A DNA stretch of 64,000 nucleotides from Bacteriovoracaceae bacterium (lineage in GTDB: Bacteria > Bdellovibrionota > Bacteriovoracia > Bacteriovoracales > Bacteriovoracaceae): the NCBI GenBank assembly GCA_947377285.1, contig CANCFT010000017.1, positions 17,179 to 81,178 on the forward strand. The letters run 5' to 3'. Both the position numbers and the translations under genes were made by a program. The notes below the pieces were generated by a model. The model saw nothing but the letters and a program-made list of their open reading frames with translations. It was not told the origin of the DNA and searched no databases. Of the stretch, positions 1-9,563 are shown piece after piece; within the stretch, counting starts at the first letter, position 1, and every line of letters starts with the position of its first letter.

Positions 1-1034
1 TGAGATTGTACACAATCTTTAAAATTTTTTGATTCATCAAGACTTATTTTTTCTATTTCGGTTTTTTTAAAATTAGATTTTACGGATGAATTTGTATTTA
101 TTTTATCTTGAACAATCTGAATTCCGGTATTGCTAACGAGTCCATCAATGCAATCCATAAACTGTTCACTAATTCCAGTATTTACTGATTTATCTGTGCC
201 GACTTTTTGAGTACAAGTTGTAAATTCAGGCCAAACTAAATTCTTAACAGACTTTGCAATTACCGGAGTTGAAGTTGCTTCAGAAATAGTTTTAGATAAT
301 TTAGAGTCCGTTACACTTATAACCCCAGATCTCATTGCGACTAATGCACAATCTTCTACATCACTGGCCAAGTTTTTAGTTTTAGCGAGGCATGATTTGT
401 AAATGTTGACTTGATTTTTATTAAAACTGTTCTGTAAATCTTCAGGCATTGATGAACTTAAATTAGTTCGCGAAAGTTCGTATACAATACCAATCCCGGC
501 ACTTGGTACTAAACTAGTTGTCAGTGTATCCATGCAATAGCTAGCATCATATTGCGAATTTTTAGATCGACCGATACATTCTTGAAAGGGGGCTAAGATC
601 TTTTTAACCCAAATTTCTCTTCGGGCCGAGTCGGTGACTCCTTTAGCGCTAAGAATTTTATCGACAAAACCCCCAACTAATTTATTTCCTAGAAATTCAT
701 AAAATCGAATTAATTTAGAGTCACTTAATCCTTCACTTAGATAAGTATTTTTTCCTTCTTGTGCAATTTTATCCACAAAAGAGTCCAGTTCACCGGGTTT
801 TGGAAAATAACTAGTCAGGTCTTTTGAATAAGGGGCAATTTTTTTTTTAACAAGAGCAACAGCATCAGTGTTGATGATGTCACCAATTCCAACTTTAACT
901 TTTGAAGCGAATGTTTGAGACGAACTTGAAGATGACTCATAACTAGCTGGAGTAATGATAGAAATATCATCAATTTCCCCAGCGAGAATTTTGAAATTTG
1001 AAACCATTAATAATAAAAAGAGAATAATTTTCAT
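1..1034 (-). CDS. exported Cys-repeat protein, 3' end cut off by the window
   Basis: An open reading frame runs leftward from an ATG at 1034 to the window edge with no stop (344 codons seen). The first 19 residues (MKIILFLLLMVSNFKILAG) form a signal peptide, so the protein is exported. Residues 35-40 are a Ser run. From residue 150 on there is a degenerate tandem repeat of about 60-67 residues. Each unit starts with an aromatic residue two or three before a Cys, and a second Cys follows 14-21 residues later (C153/C167, C215/C229, C274/C295, C341...). The paired cysteines suggest periplasmic disulfides (inference). The next gene is transcribed divergently from 1262. I recognise no family; the reading frame, signal peptide and repeats are directly visible. 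Confidence 0.8.
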   Translation of the reverse strand, partial: MKIILFLLLMVSNFKILAGEIDDISIITPASYESSSSSSQTFASKVKVGIGDIINTDAVALVKKKIAPYSKDLTSYFPKPGELDSFVDKIAQEGKNTYLSEGLSDSKLIRFYEFLGNKLVGGFVDKILSAKGVTDSARREIWVKKILAPFQECIGRSKNSQYDASYCMDTLTTSLVPSAGIGIVYELSRTNLSSSMPEDLQNSFNKNQVNIYKSCLAKTKNLASDVEDCALVAMRSGVISVTDSKLSKTISEATSTPVIAKSVKNLVWPEFTTCTQKVGTDKSVNTGISEQFMDCIDGLVSNTGIQIVQDKINTNSSVKSNFKKTEIEKISLDESKNFKDCVQS

Positions 1035-1261
1035 GGTCCATTCCTATCTTTAGTACACCGTACTATAACGGCATAAATGGGAGTTATCTTTAAGATTTAT
1101 AAAGAATTGGCTTGATTGAATGGGGCCAAAAAGGGACTTAACTCCTTACAGAAGTAAAAAAAGGCTTACAGTTGAGCGAAATTGTCGACTATCAAAGAGT
1201 CTCAGTGTTAAGAAGATAACAATCATACGCAGTTTTTGCGGGCATCAATGAGGAGTTCAAA

Positions 1262-2110
1262 ATGGGAAATCATATTAAAGTTTTAGCTAAATTAAGTTTG
1301 CTTTCAGCGTTATTAGTATTCGCTAGCTGCGGAGGCGGCGGCGGTGGATCTTCTTATGGTCCAAAATCATCTCCATATATCTACGCATCTGATTACGTTG
1401 CAGCTTTAAATAGTGTAGATGGAACTTATTCAACATCACTTCAATTAGATACTTATCAAACATTGCGTTCAGCTCAACCAGGTCAAGAGCAATGGTTTGT
1501 TATTTGGGACGCAAAATATTCAGAATATAAAGCGGTTAGTTTAAACTATGTGCGCACTATTGTTTATTACGATTATTATTCAAATAATCAAGCTGTCGCA
1601 TCAGAATTTAGATCAATTGAGAGAGGTGATATTCTTTCTGGTCAAATTAATGGGGATTATTACGGGAATGATTACGAAGTTGTTGATCGCCGTATAAGTG
1701 GTTATTACGAAGGAAGAAATTCTGGATACCTTTACGAAGATGAAGCAGGATCATTAGATGTAAGTCTAATGGCCAAAGAAAAAGAAAAAATGAATTTTTA
1801 TGAAAAAGCATCAAAAGTTTCATTCGTTTATAACGTAAGTTTAGAAACTTCTATGTCAATGGTTACTCTAGGTACTAAAATAGAAAAAATGCTTTCACAC
1901 GGTAACGGAGAACTTACTCAAAAAGACCAAACAGCTCTTATGGGAGATTTGAAAACGTTAACTGGAGTTAGTTTAGAAGAGATCCAAGCAGCTTCTACTG
2001 ATCCAAAATTAAAAGCAGATGTCCTAGCTAAAGTCGCAGAAAAAATTGGTACTACTTCTCAAAATCTTGAACAAAAATTTCTTCCAGAAGTTTTTGGAAT
2101 TACACTTTAA
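1262..2110 (+). CDS. Gly-rich lipoprotein of unknown function
   Basis: The 282-residue protein begins with a lipoprotein signal peptide. A hydrophobic stretch ends in the lipobox F-A-S-C (C23), followed by a run of six glycines that looks like a flexible tether from the lipid anchor. Residues 35-165 are rich in Tyr and Asp and look beta-rich. Residues 170-282 are charged and helical, with Met/Lys/Glu-rich stretches. A GAGGAG Shine-Dalgarno sits 6 bases before the ATG, and a terminator follows 27 bases after the stop, so this is a single-gene unit. No catalytic motif or known domain is recognisable. Residue 24 is Gly rather than Asp, which in well-studied Gram-negatives favours outer-membrane sorting (inference). 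Confidence 0.85.
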   Translation: MGNHIKVLAKLSLLSALLVFASCGGGGGGSSYGPKSSPYIYASDYVAALNSVDGTYSTSLQLDTYQTLRSAQPGQEQWFVIWDAKYSEYKAVSLNYVRTIVYYDYYSNNQAVASEFRSIERGDILSGQINGDYYGNDYEVVDRRISGYYEGRNSGYLYEDEAGSLDVSLMAKEKEKMNFYEKASKVSFVYNVSLETSMSMVTLGTKIEKMLSHGNGELTQKDQTALMGDLKTLTGVSLEEIQAASTDPKLKADVLAKVAEKIGTTSQNLEQKFLPEVFGITL

Positions 2111-2137
2111 ATACGAATAATTAGATTAAACTAAATC

Positions 2138-2166
2138 AAAGGGCTCCATTTGGGGCCCTTTTTTTT
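2138..2166 (+). terminator. intrinsic terminator after the 1262 lipoprotein gene
   Basis: A 10-bp stem (AAAGGGCTCC / GGGGCCCTTT, one T-G wobble) with an ATTT loop runs into a tract of eight T. Confidence 0.9.
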
Positions 2167-2258
2167 AATCAAATTCCCAATGTAAAATTTTCTTGATCCC
2201 TATTCATTTTACTCTTTGCTGAGTAAGTTCCATTGAAAGTATTCAATGGAGTTACACT

Positions 2259-3452
2259 ATGTTTAAATTAACCGTCTTTTTTCTAATGTGTTTGTTTTTT
2301 TCCGAATCAAATGCCTTTTTGGTTACAACTTACAAGACAGATAAATTAAATTATCAAGTTCCAACTAGAGTTATAGTTGCTGGAGCGGGTGATAACTTAG
2401 GGACACTTTTCCAACAAGTCGCAAGAAGCAAGGCCCTTAAGTATAATCAGCTCAATTCAACTGAACAAATTGTATTAATTACGGCAAAAGAACCAGATGG
2501 AGATAATAAAGCACTTTTAAAAAGTTGGGGCTTTACTACTCAAAGTGATAGTTGGCATACGTTTAACGGAGATACGCTATTAGATGAAGTTGTGAAGTTT
2601 AAGCAAATTGCTTCAATAGATATTTTTAGCCATAGTTCCGCTCAGCACGGTATTCACTTAGATGGAAGAGCACACCGCTTAACTTTGAATACTAAAAACT
2701 TAGATAGATTAAAAGGGCATTTTATGAAAGATGCTTACGCCTTTCTTCACGGTTGTAATGCTGGTTTTATGTTAGCTCCATTCTTGTCTCAAGTTTGGGA
2801 GATCCCAGTGGCCGGTGCAATGACTTCTACAAATTTTCAAAGACTTCATAATGATGGAAATTACTATTTAACAGAAGAGGGATTTTTTCCTAATACTGAT
2901 TGGGCCCAATCAAATGATAAAACATTTGATACTAGCATGGCCTGTAACGCTGGTTTATGTAAAAGATTAAAACCAGACAATAATCCTTACACTGGTTTTT
3001 GGGGAGAGTACACTGAAGGTGGATTACCATTTTTTAAATTCTTTTGTTCAAAAAATTCAACTGAAGTTTGTACACGAATCATGGCCAAATCTCTATTAAG
3101 TTATATTGGGACAACTAATTTAAAACCTACTTCTAATCTCACAGAATATAGAAATGCGGTTGTAGATTTCCTGTGTCCAGTAAGTGCTAAAAAAGATCTA
3201 CGTAAAGAATGTGAAGCAAATCTAGAAAATGCACTAGTTACAGGGGACTATACTTACAACCCATTTACAAAAACACAAGTTCAATGCGATTTTCAAAAAT
3301 GTGAAGCCGAAATTAAATGTAAAAATGTCATTCTTTCAACAATCGCAAAACCTGGTACATGCGAATTGATCAATACATTTGAAGGAAAAGCGACAACAAT
3401 TGTTAGAGAATACAAAGCTTATATGGAAGCTTATAAATATTTAGCGAATTAA
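2259..3452 (+). CDS. exported protein, possible caspase-fold (clan CD-like) domain
   Basis: The 397-residue protein has a signal peptide (about residues 1-19, ending SNA). A GGAG Shine-Dalgarno precedes the ATG. Residues 35-190 look like an alternating alpha/beta fold. A hydrophobic strand ends in I-F-S-H-S-S (H125), and about 40 residues later another ends in F-L-H-G-C-N-A-G (C166). A His after one strand and a Cys after the next is the layout of clan CD cysteine peptidases (caspases, gingipains, CHAT). The classical His-Gly after the first strand is absent (H-S instead), so the match is partial. Residues 228-370 contain about twelve cysteines, probably disulfide-bonded after export. A terminator follows directly, so it is its own transcript. 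The protease assignment is inference and could be wrong. Confidence 0.8.
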   Translation: MFKLTVFFLMCLFFSESNAFLVTTYKTDKLNYQVPTRVIVAGAGDNLGTLFQQVARSKALKYNQLNSTEQIVLITAKEPDGDNKALLKSWGFTTQSDSWHTFNGDTLLDEVVKFKQIASIDIFSHSSAQHGIHLDGRAHRLTLNTKNLDRLKGHFMKDAYAFLHGCNAGFMLAPFLSQVWEIPVAGAMTSTNFQRLHNDGNYYLTEEGFFPNTDWAQSNDKTFDTSMACNAGLCKRLKPDNNPYTGFWGEYTEGGLPFFKFFCSKNSTEVCTRIMAKSLLSYIGTTNLKPTSNLTEYRNAVVDFLCPVSAKKDLRKECEANLENALVTGDYTYNPFTKTQVQCDFQKCEAEIKCKNVILSTIAKPGTCELINTFEGKATTIVREYKAYMEAYKYLAN

Positions 3453-3458
3453 AAAGTA

Positions 3459-3496
3459 AATCCAACTGTCCAAAGTTTAGACAGTTGGATTTTTTT
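3459..3496 (+). terminator. intrinsic terminator after the 2259 gene
   Basis: A perfect 12-bp stem (AATCCAACTGTC / GACAGTTGGATT) with a 9-base loop is followed by a T tract. Confidence 0.93.
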
Positions 3497-3564
3497 AATT
3501 TACCAAAATTTAAAGTGTTGAGGCTCTATATAAGTATTGGATCGAATCTTGCTTACAAAGCTTT

Positions 3565-6500
3565 ATGAAGACATTAATACTTTCGCTCTATCTATTTTCA
3601 ATTAGCATTATTCTCCAGGCAGGTGAATCGGTTGTGCCTTTGCAAAAAGGTGTAAGGATACCAAGTGATGATTTGCTGTATGAAGGTAAAGTACTCACTT
3701 CACGAGAGGCACAGAGTTTAAGCAATACTAAACAAATTGACCTCTCTCTATTGCAACCAAAACCAAATCAGATTTGGCAATCTGAAAAAACTTTGCTGAA
3801 TGACCAAGAGGTTATTTCATTAGAAGAGCAAAGTACGTTAACTTTTGAAGGGTCTCTGACCTCTAATACGGGCCTCTATCGATTTAATGCCATTGAATTG
3901 AATGGTTCAAAAATTTATACCATTCATCTCGATAAGACATTACATTCGTTACTTTTAAGAAAAAATATTCTTCGCAATTTGGGCTATAATATTCCGGCCA
4001 TAAAATATCTAAAAAAAGTGACGATCGAATTTAAAACGCTTGAAGACCGTGAACAGTTTTTAAAAAAAGACATTCCAGAGAACACACTTGGTGCAGCTGA
4101 ACGCTGGGTGAAAAATATTAATGGATTAAGTCTTGATTTGTATGATGTTGCTGTGACAGAGCCTTCCGAAAATGATTTTTACAATATCGCGATGGGCGTT
4201 CCTACTCAAACTTTGAATAGCCGCACACTTCGATCCTTACTCATTCCTTATTCAATTCTAGATTTATTTGAAAGTATCAATCAGTTTAGCTGGGTAGACG
4301 GAAAAATTGACAACAATGCAGTAATTCTTTCTCATTTTACAGGGAATGAATTCTCAACAACATTAGAAGATGCTCAATGGATGTTAAGAAAATTTAACTT
4401 ATTATCACGTTCAGATATTGAATCATCTGTTCGATTGTCGTTTTTTCCTGAGGATGTTGGAGCTGTCGTTGTTGAAAAAATTATCTCTCGAAGAAATTCA
4501 CTCAATAAACTATTTTCAGAAAAAGCTCAAGATTTACCTTTTAATCAGAAAATTACAATTGCTGAAGTTGTAAAATCTGGAAAAGTCATTCAAAAGGAAT
4601 ATCCTGGTTACGCTTCCCGTTTTGCTTATGGTGATGCAGATTCTCCATTTGCCCAATTACAATATTATTTATATTCAAAGATTCAAAGTAACGTGATTGA
4701 TAATCTTATTGCAAAGTTCAATACAAATTTAGTTGGATACGATCTCTCAAAGATTCGCTCTGATTTTTTTAAAAAACAATTTTCTGACGGACTTAACCAT
4801 TTTCTTCAAACAGGAGAGATTAATCCAATCGGTATTTCAACTTGGAGTACTCCAACTTTTAATGCCCAATTAATTTTTTCGAGAGATATTGTTTTAGGGA
4901 ATTATCTAGGCACTGATAATCTTGTTCAGTTGGCAGATACATTTGGTGGAAGCATTGACCTTGGACTTTATATGGGAGTCGAAGGATTTGGAAACAATTT
5001 ATCAAGTGGAGTTAAAGCAAGTACGGCATTAGTCAGAACATTTTCTCATGTTAAACCAGTGAAAAGTTTAAAACTTAGCTTAAAAGAGCCATATAAAAAT
5101 ATGTTTGTAAATCTTTTGAAAAGTACACTGAAAGAGCAATATTTTTCATTGTCAGAATTACAAAATGCAACTGATTCAAAAGATGAAAAAGCTAAAAAAG
5201 TCCAAAATATATTAAAAGAAATTAATAAATATTTAGATACAGGCGAATCCCTAATTATGACTGATCGATTAATGCCATCAGCAGAAGTGAAATTAAATTT
5301 TGCCACTGGTTTAATTGGCGCCGGAGTCGGAGCTTCCGTTGGTGTGACTACTGTTAAGCGTATTCAATTTTATAAGAAGAGTGCAAAAGTTCTTCAGATC
5401 TATGACGATAAAGGTTTTGTTGAAGACATTAATTTAAGTTTTCAGTTAAATGAGTATATTCCTATTTTAAAAGTGACTGGTAAATATAATCGTGGAAATT
5501 ACAATTTAAAGTCTTACATGGTTAACCTTTCATCTGACCTTGATGAAAATCCGAATCTTTATTCAAACTCTCTTGGAGTATACAATATCCTTAAAGATAA
5601 AAACTTTGAATTACTTAATACAACAACAACTCCAGTAAAAATGCTGGCCGAATTTAAGGACCGATCATTGGCTTTTTCACTTTTCTTTTGGAAATTGAAA
5701 GCAGTGAAAGGGAAGACATACTACAATTTAGAAGCAAAAGATGGATTGAATGGTAGTTATTTTAGTTTGAATAAAGATTTTTTAAATGGAATCAACACAG
5801 AATCTTTTTCCAAGCAAATAGCTAATTATTATCTAGCTGAACAAACGGCCGGAGATGTAGCTCTCTCAGTTGATGGTGAAGCCAATCCAGGAGACAGTTT
5901 TTTTGGACGCTCAACAACGAAATCAATTCGTTTTGAAGCTGCACTCACAAGCGAGAAGAAATTTGAGCGCAAGTTCCTTTCATTATCAGATTCAAAAATG
6001 GGATGGGCGCTCAAACCTCAAAAACTAATTATGATGATGAAAGCTGTTAATGATAAATTTCAAACTCAACTTTTTGATACGACTCAAGTTGATTTTGAAA
6101 AATTGAGGTTGTTCAAAATTGGTTATCATTTGAATTTATACGACAAAGGAATTGAACGGCTTAATAACATCAAACTTTCTGAGATTGAAGCCATTGAGAC
6201 TCGTTATAAAGTTGAACGTAAATGTTTTGGGAATCAAACTAATAACGAAACAGCTCAATGTGGCGATTTGAAAATGATTAAATGGAATTTAAAAAAATGT
6301 CAAAAAACGCAATTAGATGAGGATCTCGCTAGTTGTGATGTTGAATTAGTTGAGCAATTGTTTGCTGATTTAAATTTTGAAGATTTTAAAACTATTATAG
6401 GACTGAATAATTTATATGTCTTCGCTACGATGGATGGATTTAGACAGAATTCTGAAATTTTAAACGACACAATTTATTCCAACACTATTGGCAAAATTGG

Positions 6501-6597
6501 AAGTAAAGAGTGGAGTGGACCTCTCGATGTTGTCCGTGAACTCTTGGGTCTTTCTAATGGCGAATTCTCTGGAAGTTGGATGAGGGAGTCAATATGA
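3565..6597 (+). CDS. large exported protein of unknown function, coupled to a subtilase
   Basis: The protein has 1010 residues. Residues 1-19 are a signal peptide (ends LQAG) and the remainder is soluble, mixed alpha/beta and without repeats. Residues about 575-597 are a Gly/Ala/Val-rich apolar patch. The C-terminal 100 residues hold four spaced cysteines. No clear Shine-Dalgarno precedes the ATG at 3565, so the start rests on the signal peptide. Its TGA stop overlaps the ATG of the next gene, a subtilisin-like protease, in an ATGA arrangement. The two are therefore translationally coupled and probably act together, for example as a partner, substrate or inhibitor of the protease (inference). 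I recognise no family. The coding call is firm from length and signal peptide. Confidence 0.88.
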   Translation: MKTLILSLYLFSISIILQAGESVVPLQKGVRIPSDDLLYEGKVLTSREAQSLSNTKQIDLSLLQPKPNQIWQSEKTLLNDQEVISLEEQSTLTFEGSLTSNTGLYRFNAIELNGSKIYTIHLDKTLHSLLLRKNILRNLGYNIPAIKYLKKVTIEFKTLEDREQFLKKDIPENTLGAAERWVKNINGLSLDLYDVAVTEPSENDFYNIAMGVPTQTLNSRTLRSLLIPYSILDLFESINQFSWVDGKIDNNAVILSHFTGNEFSTTLEDAQWMLRKFNLLSRSDIESSVRLSFFPEDVGAVVVEKIISRRNSLNKLFSEKAQDLPFNQKITIAEVVKSGKVIQKEYPGYASRFAYGDADSPFAQLQYYLYSKIQSNVIDNLIAKFNTNLVGYDLSKIRSDFFKKQFSDGLNHFLQTGEINPIGISTWSTPTFNAQLIFSRDIVLGNYLGTDNLVQLADTFGGSIDLGLYMGVEGFGNNLSSGVKASTALVRTFSHVKPVKSLKLSLKEPYKNMFVNLLKSTLKEQYFSLSELQNATDSKDEKAKKVQNILKEINKYLDTGESLIMTDRLMPSAEVKLNFATGLIGAGVGASVGVTTVKRIQFYKKSAKVLQIYDDKGFVEDINLSFQLNEYIPILKVTGKYNRGNYNLKSYMVNLSSDLDENPNLYSNSLGVYNILKDKNFELLNTTTTPVKMLAEFKDRSLAFSLFFWKLKAVKGKTYYNLEAKDGLNGSYFSLNKDFLNGINTESFSKQIANYYLAEQTAGDVALSVDGEANPGDSFFGRSTTKSIRFEAALTSEKKFERKFLSLSDSKMGWALKPQKLIMMMKAVNDKFQTQLFDTTQVDFEKLRLFKIGYHLNLYDKGIERLNNIKLSEIEAIETRYKVERKCFGNQTNNETAQCGDLKMIKWNLKKCQKTQLDEDLASCDVELVEQLFADLNFEDFKTIIGLNNLYVFATMDGFRQNSEILNDTIYSNTIGKIGSKEWSGPLDVVRELLGLSNGEFSGSWMRESI

Positions 6598-9476
6598 TTT
6601 GCAAATATTTAGTTTCCTTAATTTCGGCAATACATTTTATTAGTCATTCATTTGCTGCTGACCCAATAAGTTTTAGTGATCCATTGTTCTCAAAGCAGTG
6701 GGCCCTGAAAAATAGCGGTCAAGGTATTTATAAATCGATTTCTGATCTTGAGCGAATTAAAATTGTAGGAATTCCAGGAAGCGATATCAATTGGGTCGAT
6801 ACTAACTTAATTCCAACTACAAAAAAAGAATTAATTGTTGCAGTCTTAGATAGTGGGTTAGATACAGGCCATCCTGATTTGGTCGGACGAATTTGGTTTA
6901 ATGATCAACTTTGTACGAATGCACCTAACGCCAAAATTCTTCCTTGTAATGGTTTTAATTTTTTAGATGGAAACAATAATTTAACTGACGATGTCGGTCA
7001 CGGAACTCACGTGGCAGGAGTTATTGCTGCCAATCGAAATTCAATTGGTATTGCTGGAGCAGCTGATCCTCGTATTAAAATAATGCCGCTAAAAGTATTA
7101 AACTCTCAGGTTAATGGTTTTGTTTATAATGGAAAACTTATTACTGATGTTATTGCAGATGCAATGGTTTTTGCTATTAAAAATGGAGCGGAAGTAATCA
7201 ACTTGAGTTTGGGCTGGCCAAAACTGATTGATACTATAAAGGTTCGACAAGCATTCCAAATGGCCGAGGAACGAAATGTAATTGTCATAGCTGCTTCTGG
7301 AAATAATAGTAAAGACTTGCCGACCTTTCCTTGCGCTTATGAAAATGTTGTTTGTGTTGGAGCTGTTGATAATAGAGGAGAGTTAACTGATTTTTCTAAC
7401 CATGGTTCGAAAGTTGATATCGTTGCTCCGGGCGAATATATTATTAGCACTATCCCACGTGCGATTGAATCAAGAGTCCTTCGAATAGCTAATTATGATG
7501 TTAAACGAGGATCGAGCCAAGCAGCACCTTTTGTCACGGCTGCAGTGGCAACTCTAAAATTATTAAATCCAGGATTGAGTAACGATTTAGTCCGGTCCTT
7601 ATTATTTCAAAGCTCTGAACCTTTAAAACAATCAACAAATAATCGATTTGTAAAATATGGGGCCCTTAATTTCAAAAATCTTTTAGAGAAAGTAAAGGCT
7701 ATCTCTGAAGTTGCATTTGTTATACCTCAATTAAAAGATATGACGGAAATTAAATTTCACTCAGCTGATAAACGTTTTGCCTTTAAATTACCTTTGAAAA
7801 ATATTTCAACTCAAAATTATACAGGAAAGATTTGTCTTGAGAGTTCTTCTACCGCCATTGAGTTTGATCAAAAATGTTTTGAGGTTAAAAATCTACAAGG
7901 ATTTGCCTCAACTTTAATTCAGATAAATGGGCGCTTGTTAGATTTATCTCTCGACTCTCATATCCAGATATCTGTTCAAATTGATCAAAAAATCTTTAAT
8001 ACTAGCTTAGTTTTTAGCAGGGATTTAAATCAAGATACCGAACTCAAGACACACGTGATTCAAGGCGGGAATTTTGATGAAATGGGAATTCTCAATGGAG
8101 AACGAAAAATATCAAAAATGATCAGAGTCATTGATAAATACCACCGGATCAATCATCCAGAATATTTTTATTTGGAAAAAGCTAAGCAAACAGCAACATC
8201 AACAGTCGTCTCATTTTTAACTGCTGAAAATGGAGACAATAACTATAAAGTCAAGTCGATTACCCTCCCAGTCGTCAATCGAGTCCTATCCATTCATCGT
8301 CAAGATATTAATCATGATGGAGTTGTAGATATTTTTATTTATGCACTTTCGGCTAAAAAAGACCAACTCTTATTTTTTAACTTTGATAATCAACTCAATC
8401 CACTTTTTGGAAAATATTCACTATGGTCTATGCCCCTTTCAACTTTTGAAGGTTTGCCTATTGATGGTGGAGTTGAAAAATTTGAATGGACACAGATTAC
8501 TCATCCACAATTGGGAAGTCTCATTGTTCCTTCTATTTTTAGAAGTTACTCAATGCCAGAAGCGGATAATTCAAAAAATATTTTGGACCGAATCACTCAA
8601 ACGACGAATCACCAATTTTATTTGAATCCTAAACTTCAATCAACTGATGATTCAATGAAAATTGAATTGCGAGTTTTAGACACTGTCAATGCAATGAAAA
8701 AATTGAGAAATGATTTTCAATTATATTCCAATCAAACCATTCAGCTTTTCAAGCCTTTGCCTCAAACACAAGAGCAATCCCAAAACGGTGAAATACACTC
8801 GTTACTTTCTATAGAAACGGATGGACAAAAAATTTATAAAGAAATGATTTTAAAATCTGTTGGTTTAAGCTCTCAAGACACCAATGGAATCTTTGGATTA
8901 GAAAGTGCATTAGTCTATCCGTTGATTGATACTGCAACTGGAAATTTATCATCAGATTTTCTTTTTACATCTTTACTCAATCGCTCAGGCGCTGAATTTC
9001 TCATTCAAAGTCATTCGACATTTTCTGATCCTCTCATTCTTACTCAGGAATGGGAAAATCCCATTATTGGAGTCATCGGAGGTTTTAACAAATTAGAAGA
9101 GAGAGCTTTTTTGGTTGAAAATCGTTCAAGCCTTACTTTGCTCAAATCTAATGGCGAGCGCTCAGATCTTCCAATCTACCGGGATTCTAGTTTTCCTGGG
9201 CAAAATTTTTCGGAAACGCTCATGCCAATTTTGGTTCAAGGGCTTCCAGGAGTTTACGTCAATTCTACTTTGATTTACGGATCACGTCTTTACAGTATGA
9301 TAGACTCTAACTCTGGTCTCATAAGGCCATTGCAATTGAGTGTTGATATTCCCGATGGATGCGTCCCGTTAAACCCAGAATCCCTCGAAGAAAAAACTCA
9401 ATTTCATTATTCCTTTTTATGCGTTGATCAAAACAAGCAAACGTCTCTGAAATTTCTTCCATTGCTTGGGCATTAA
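6594..9476 (+). CDS. exported subtilisin-like serine protease (S8) with long C-terminal region
   Basis: The protein has 960 residues from the ATG at 6594. That start has a GAGGGAG site 5 bases upstream and gives a clean signal peptide (ends SFA, residue 21). A TTG at 6576 in the same frame lacks these. The S8 catalytic domain covers about residues 35-345. Asp86 is in V-L-D-S-G, His136 in G-H-G-T-H, the oxyanion Asn237 in A-S-G-N, and Ser308 in G-S-S-Q-A-A-P. The Thr-Met of the usual GTSMA box is replaced by Ser-Gln, but the catalytic Ser is kept. The remaining 600 residues are beta-rich and include one Ca-loop-like motif, D-x-N-x-D-G-x-x-D, near residue 570, as in FG-GAP/VCBS modules. It should act in the periplasm, at the surface or outside the cell. 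It is coupled to the preceding gene. Confidence 0.93.
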   Translation: MICKYLVSLISAIHFISHSFAADPISFSDPLFSKQWALKNSGQGIYKSISDLERIKIVGIPGSDINWVDTNLIPTTKKELIVAVLDSGLDTGHPDLVGRIWFNDQLCTNAPNAKILPCNGFNFLDGNNNLTDDVGHGTHVAGVIAANRNSIGIAGAADPRIKIMPLKVLNSQVNGFVYNGKLITDVIADAMVFAIKNGAEVINLSLGWPKLIDTIKVRQAFQMAEERNVIVIAASGNNSKDLPTFPCAYENVVCVGAVDNRGELTDFSNHGSKVDIVAPGEYIISTIPRAIESRVLRIANYDVKRGSSQAAPFVTAAVATLKLLNPGLSNDLVRSLLFQSSEPLKQSTNNRFVKYGALNFKNLLEKVKAISEVAFVIPQLKDMTEIKFHSADKRFAFKLPLKNISTQNYTGKICLESSSTAIEFDQKCFEVKNLQGFASTLIQINGRLLDLSLDSHIQISVQIDQKIFNTSLVFSRDLNQDTELKTHVIQGGNFDEMGILNGERKISKMIRVIDKYHRINHPEYFYLEKAKQTATSTVVSFLTAENGDNNYKVKSITLPVVNRVLSIHRQDINHDGVVDIFIYALSAKKDQLLFFNFDNQLNPLFGKYSLWSMPLSTFEGLPIDGGVEKFEWTQITHPQLGSLIVPSIFRSYSMPEADNSKNILDRITQTTNHQFYLNPKLQSTDDSMKIELRVLDTVNAMKKLRNDFQLYSNQTIQLFKPLPQTQEQSQNGEIHSLLSIETDGQKIYKEMILKSVGLSSQDTNGIFGLESALVYPLIDTATGNLSSDFLFTSLLNRSGAEFLIQSHSTFSDPLILTQEWENPIIGVIGGFNKLEERAFLVENRSSLTLLKSNGERSDLPIYRDSSFPGQNFSETLMPILVQGLPGVYVNSTLIYGSRLYSMIDSNSGLIRPLQLSVDIPDGCVPLNPESLEEKTQFHYSFLCVDQNKQTSLKFLPLLGH

Positions 9477-9478
9477 TG

Positions 9479-9563
9479 ATATCTTCCCCGGATGAAAACT
9501 TGAATTACTCGTTCTGATCCATTGGGGGTCAGGACCTAATTTTTATTAGTCCAGGGGGATATT
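9479..9563 (+). promoter_or_regulatory. structured leader of the S6-S18 gene, candidate autoregulatory site
   Basis: The Shine-Dalgarno region GGGGGATAT (9554-9562) can pair with ATATC-TT-CCCC at 9479-9489: nine pairs with a TT bulge, which would hide the ribosome site. Inside lie two small hairpins, TGATCC/GGGTCA (9515-9531) and GGA-C-CTAAT/ATTAG-TCC (9532-9552). In many bacteria the S6:S18 complex represses its own rpsF leader by binding a structured RNA, and this leader sits where that element would be. I cannot match it to the published motif by eye, so the autoregulatory role is inference. The pairings are visible. Confidence 0.45.

Noticed and set aside
5046..5306. Leftward open frame inside the 1010-residue protein gene
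   Set aside because: It is a shadow of a long, well-supported gene on the other strand and has no ribosome site or recognisable domain.
6576..6593. TTG at 6576 as the subtilase start
   Set aside because: It lies upstream of the GAGGGAG site, adds residues before a clean signal peptide, and the ATG at 6594 gives the usual ATGA overlap.
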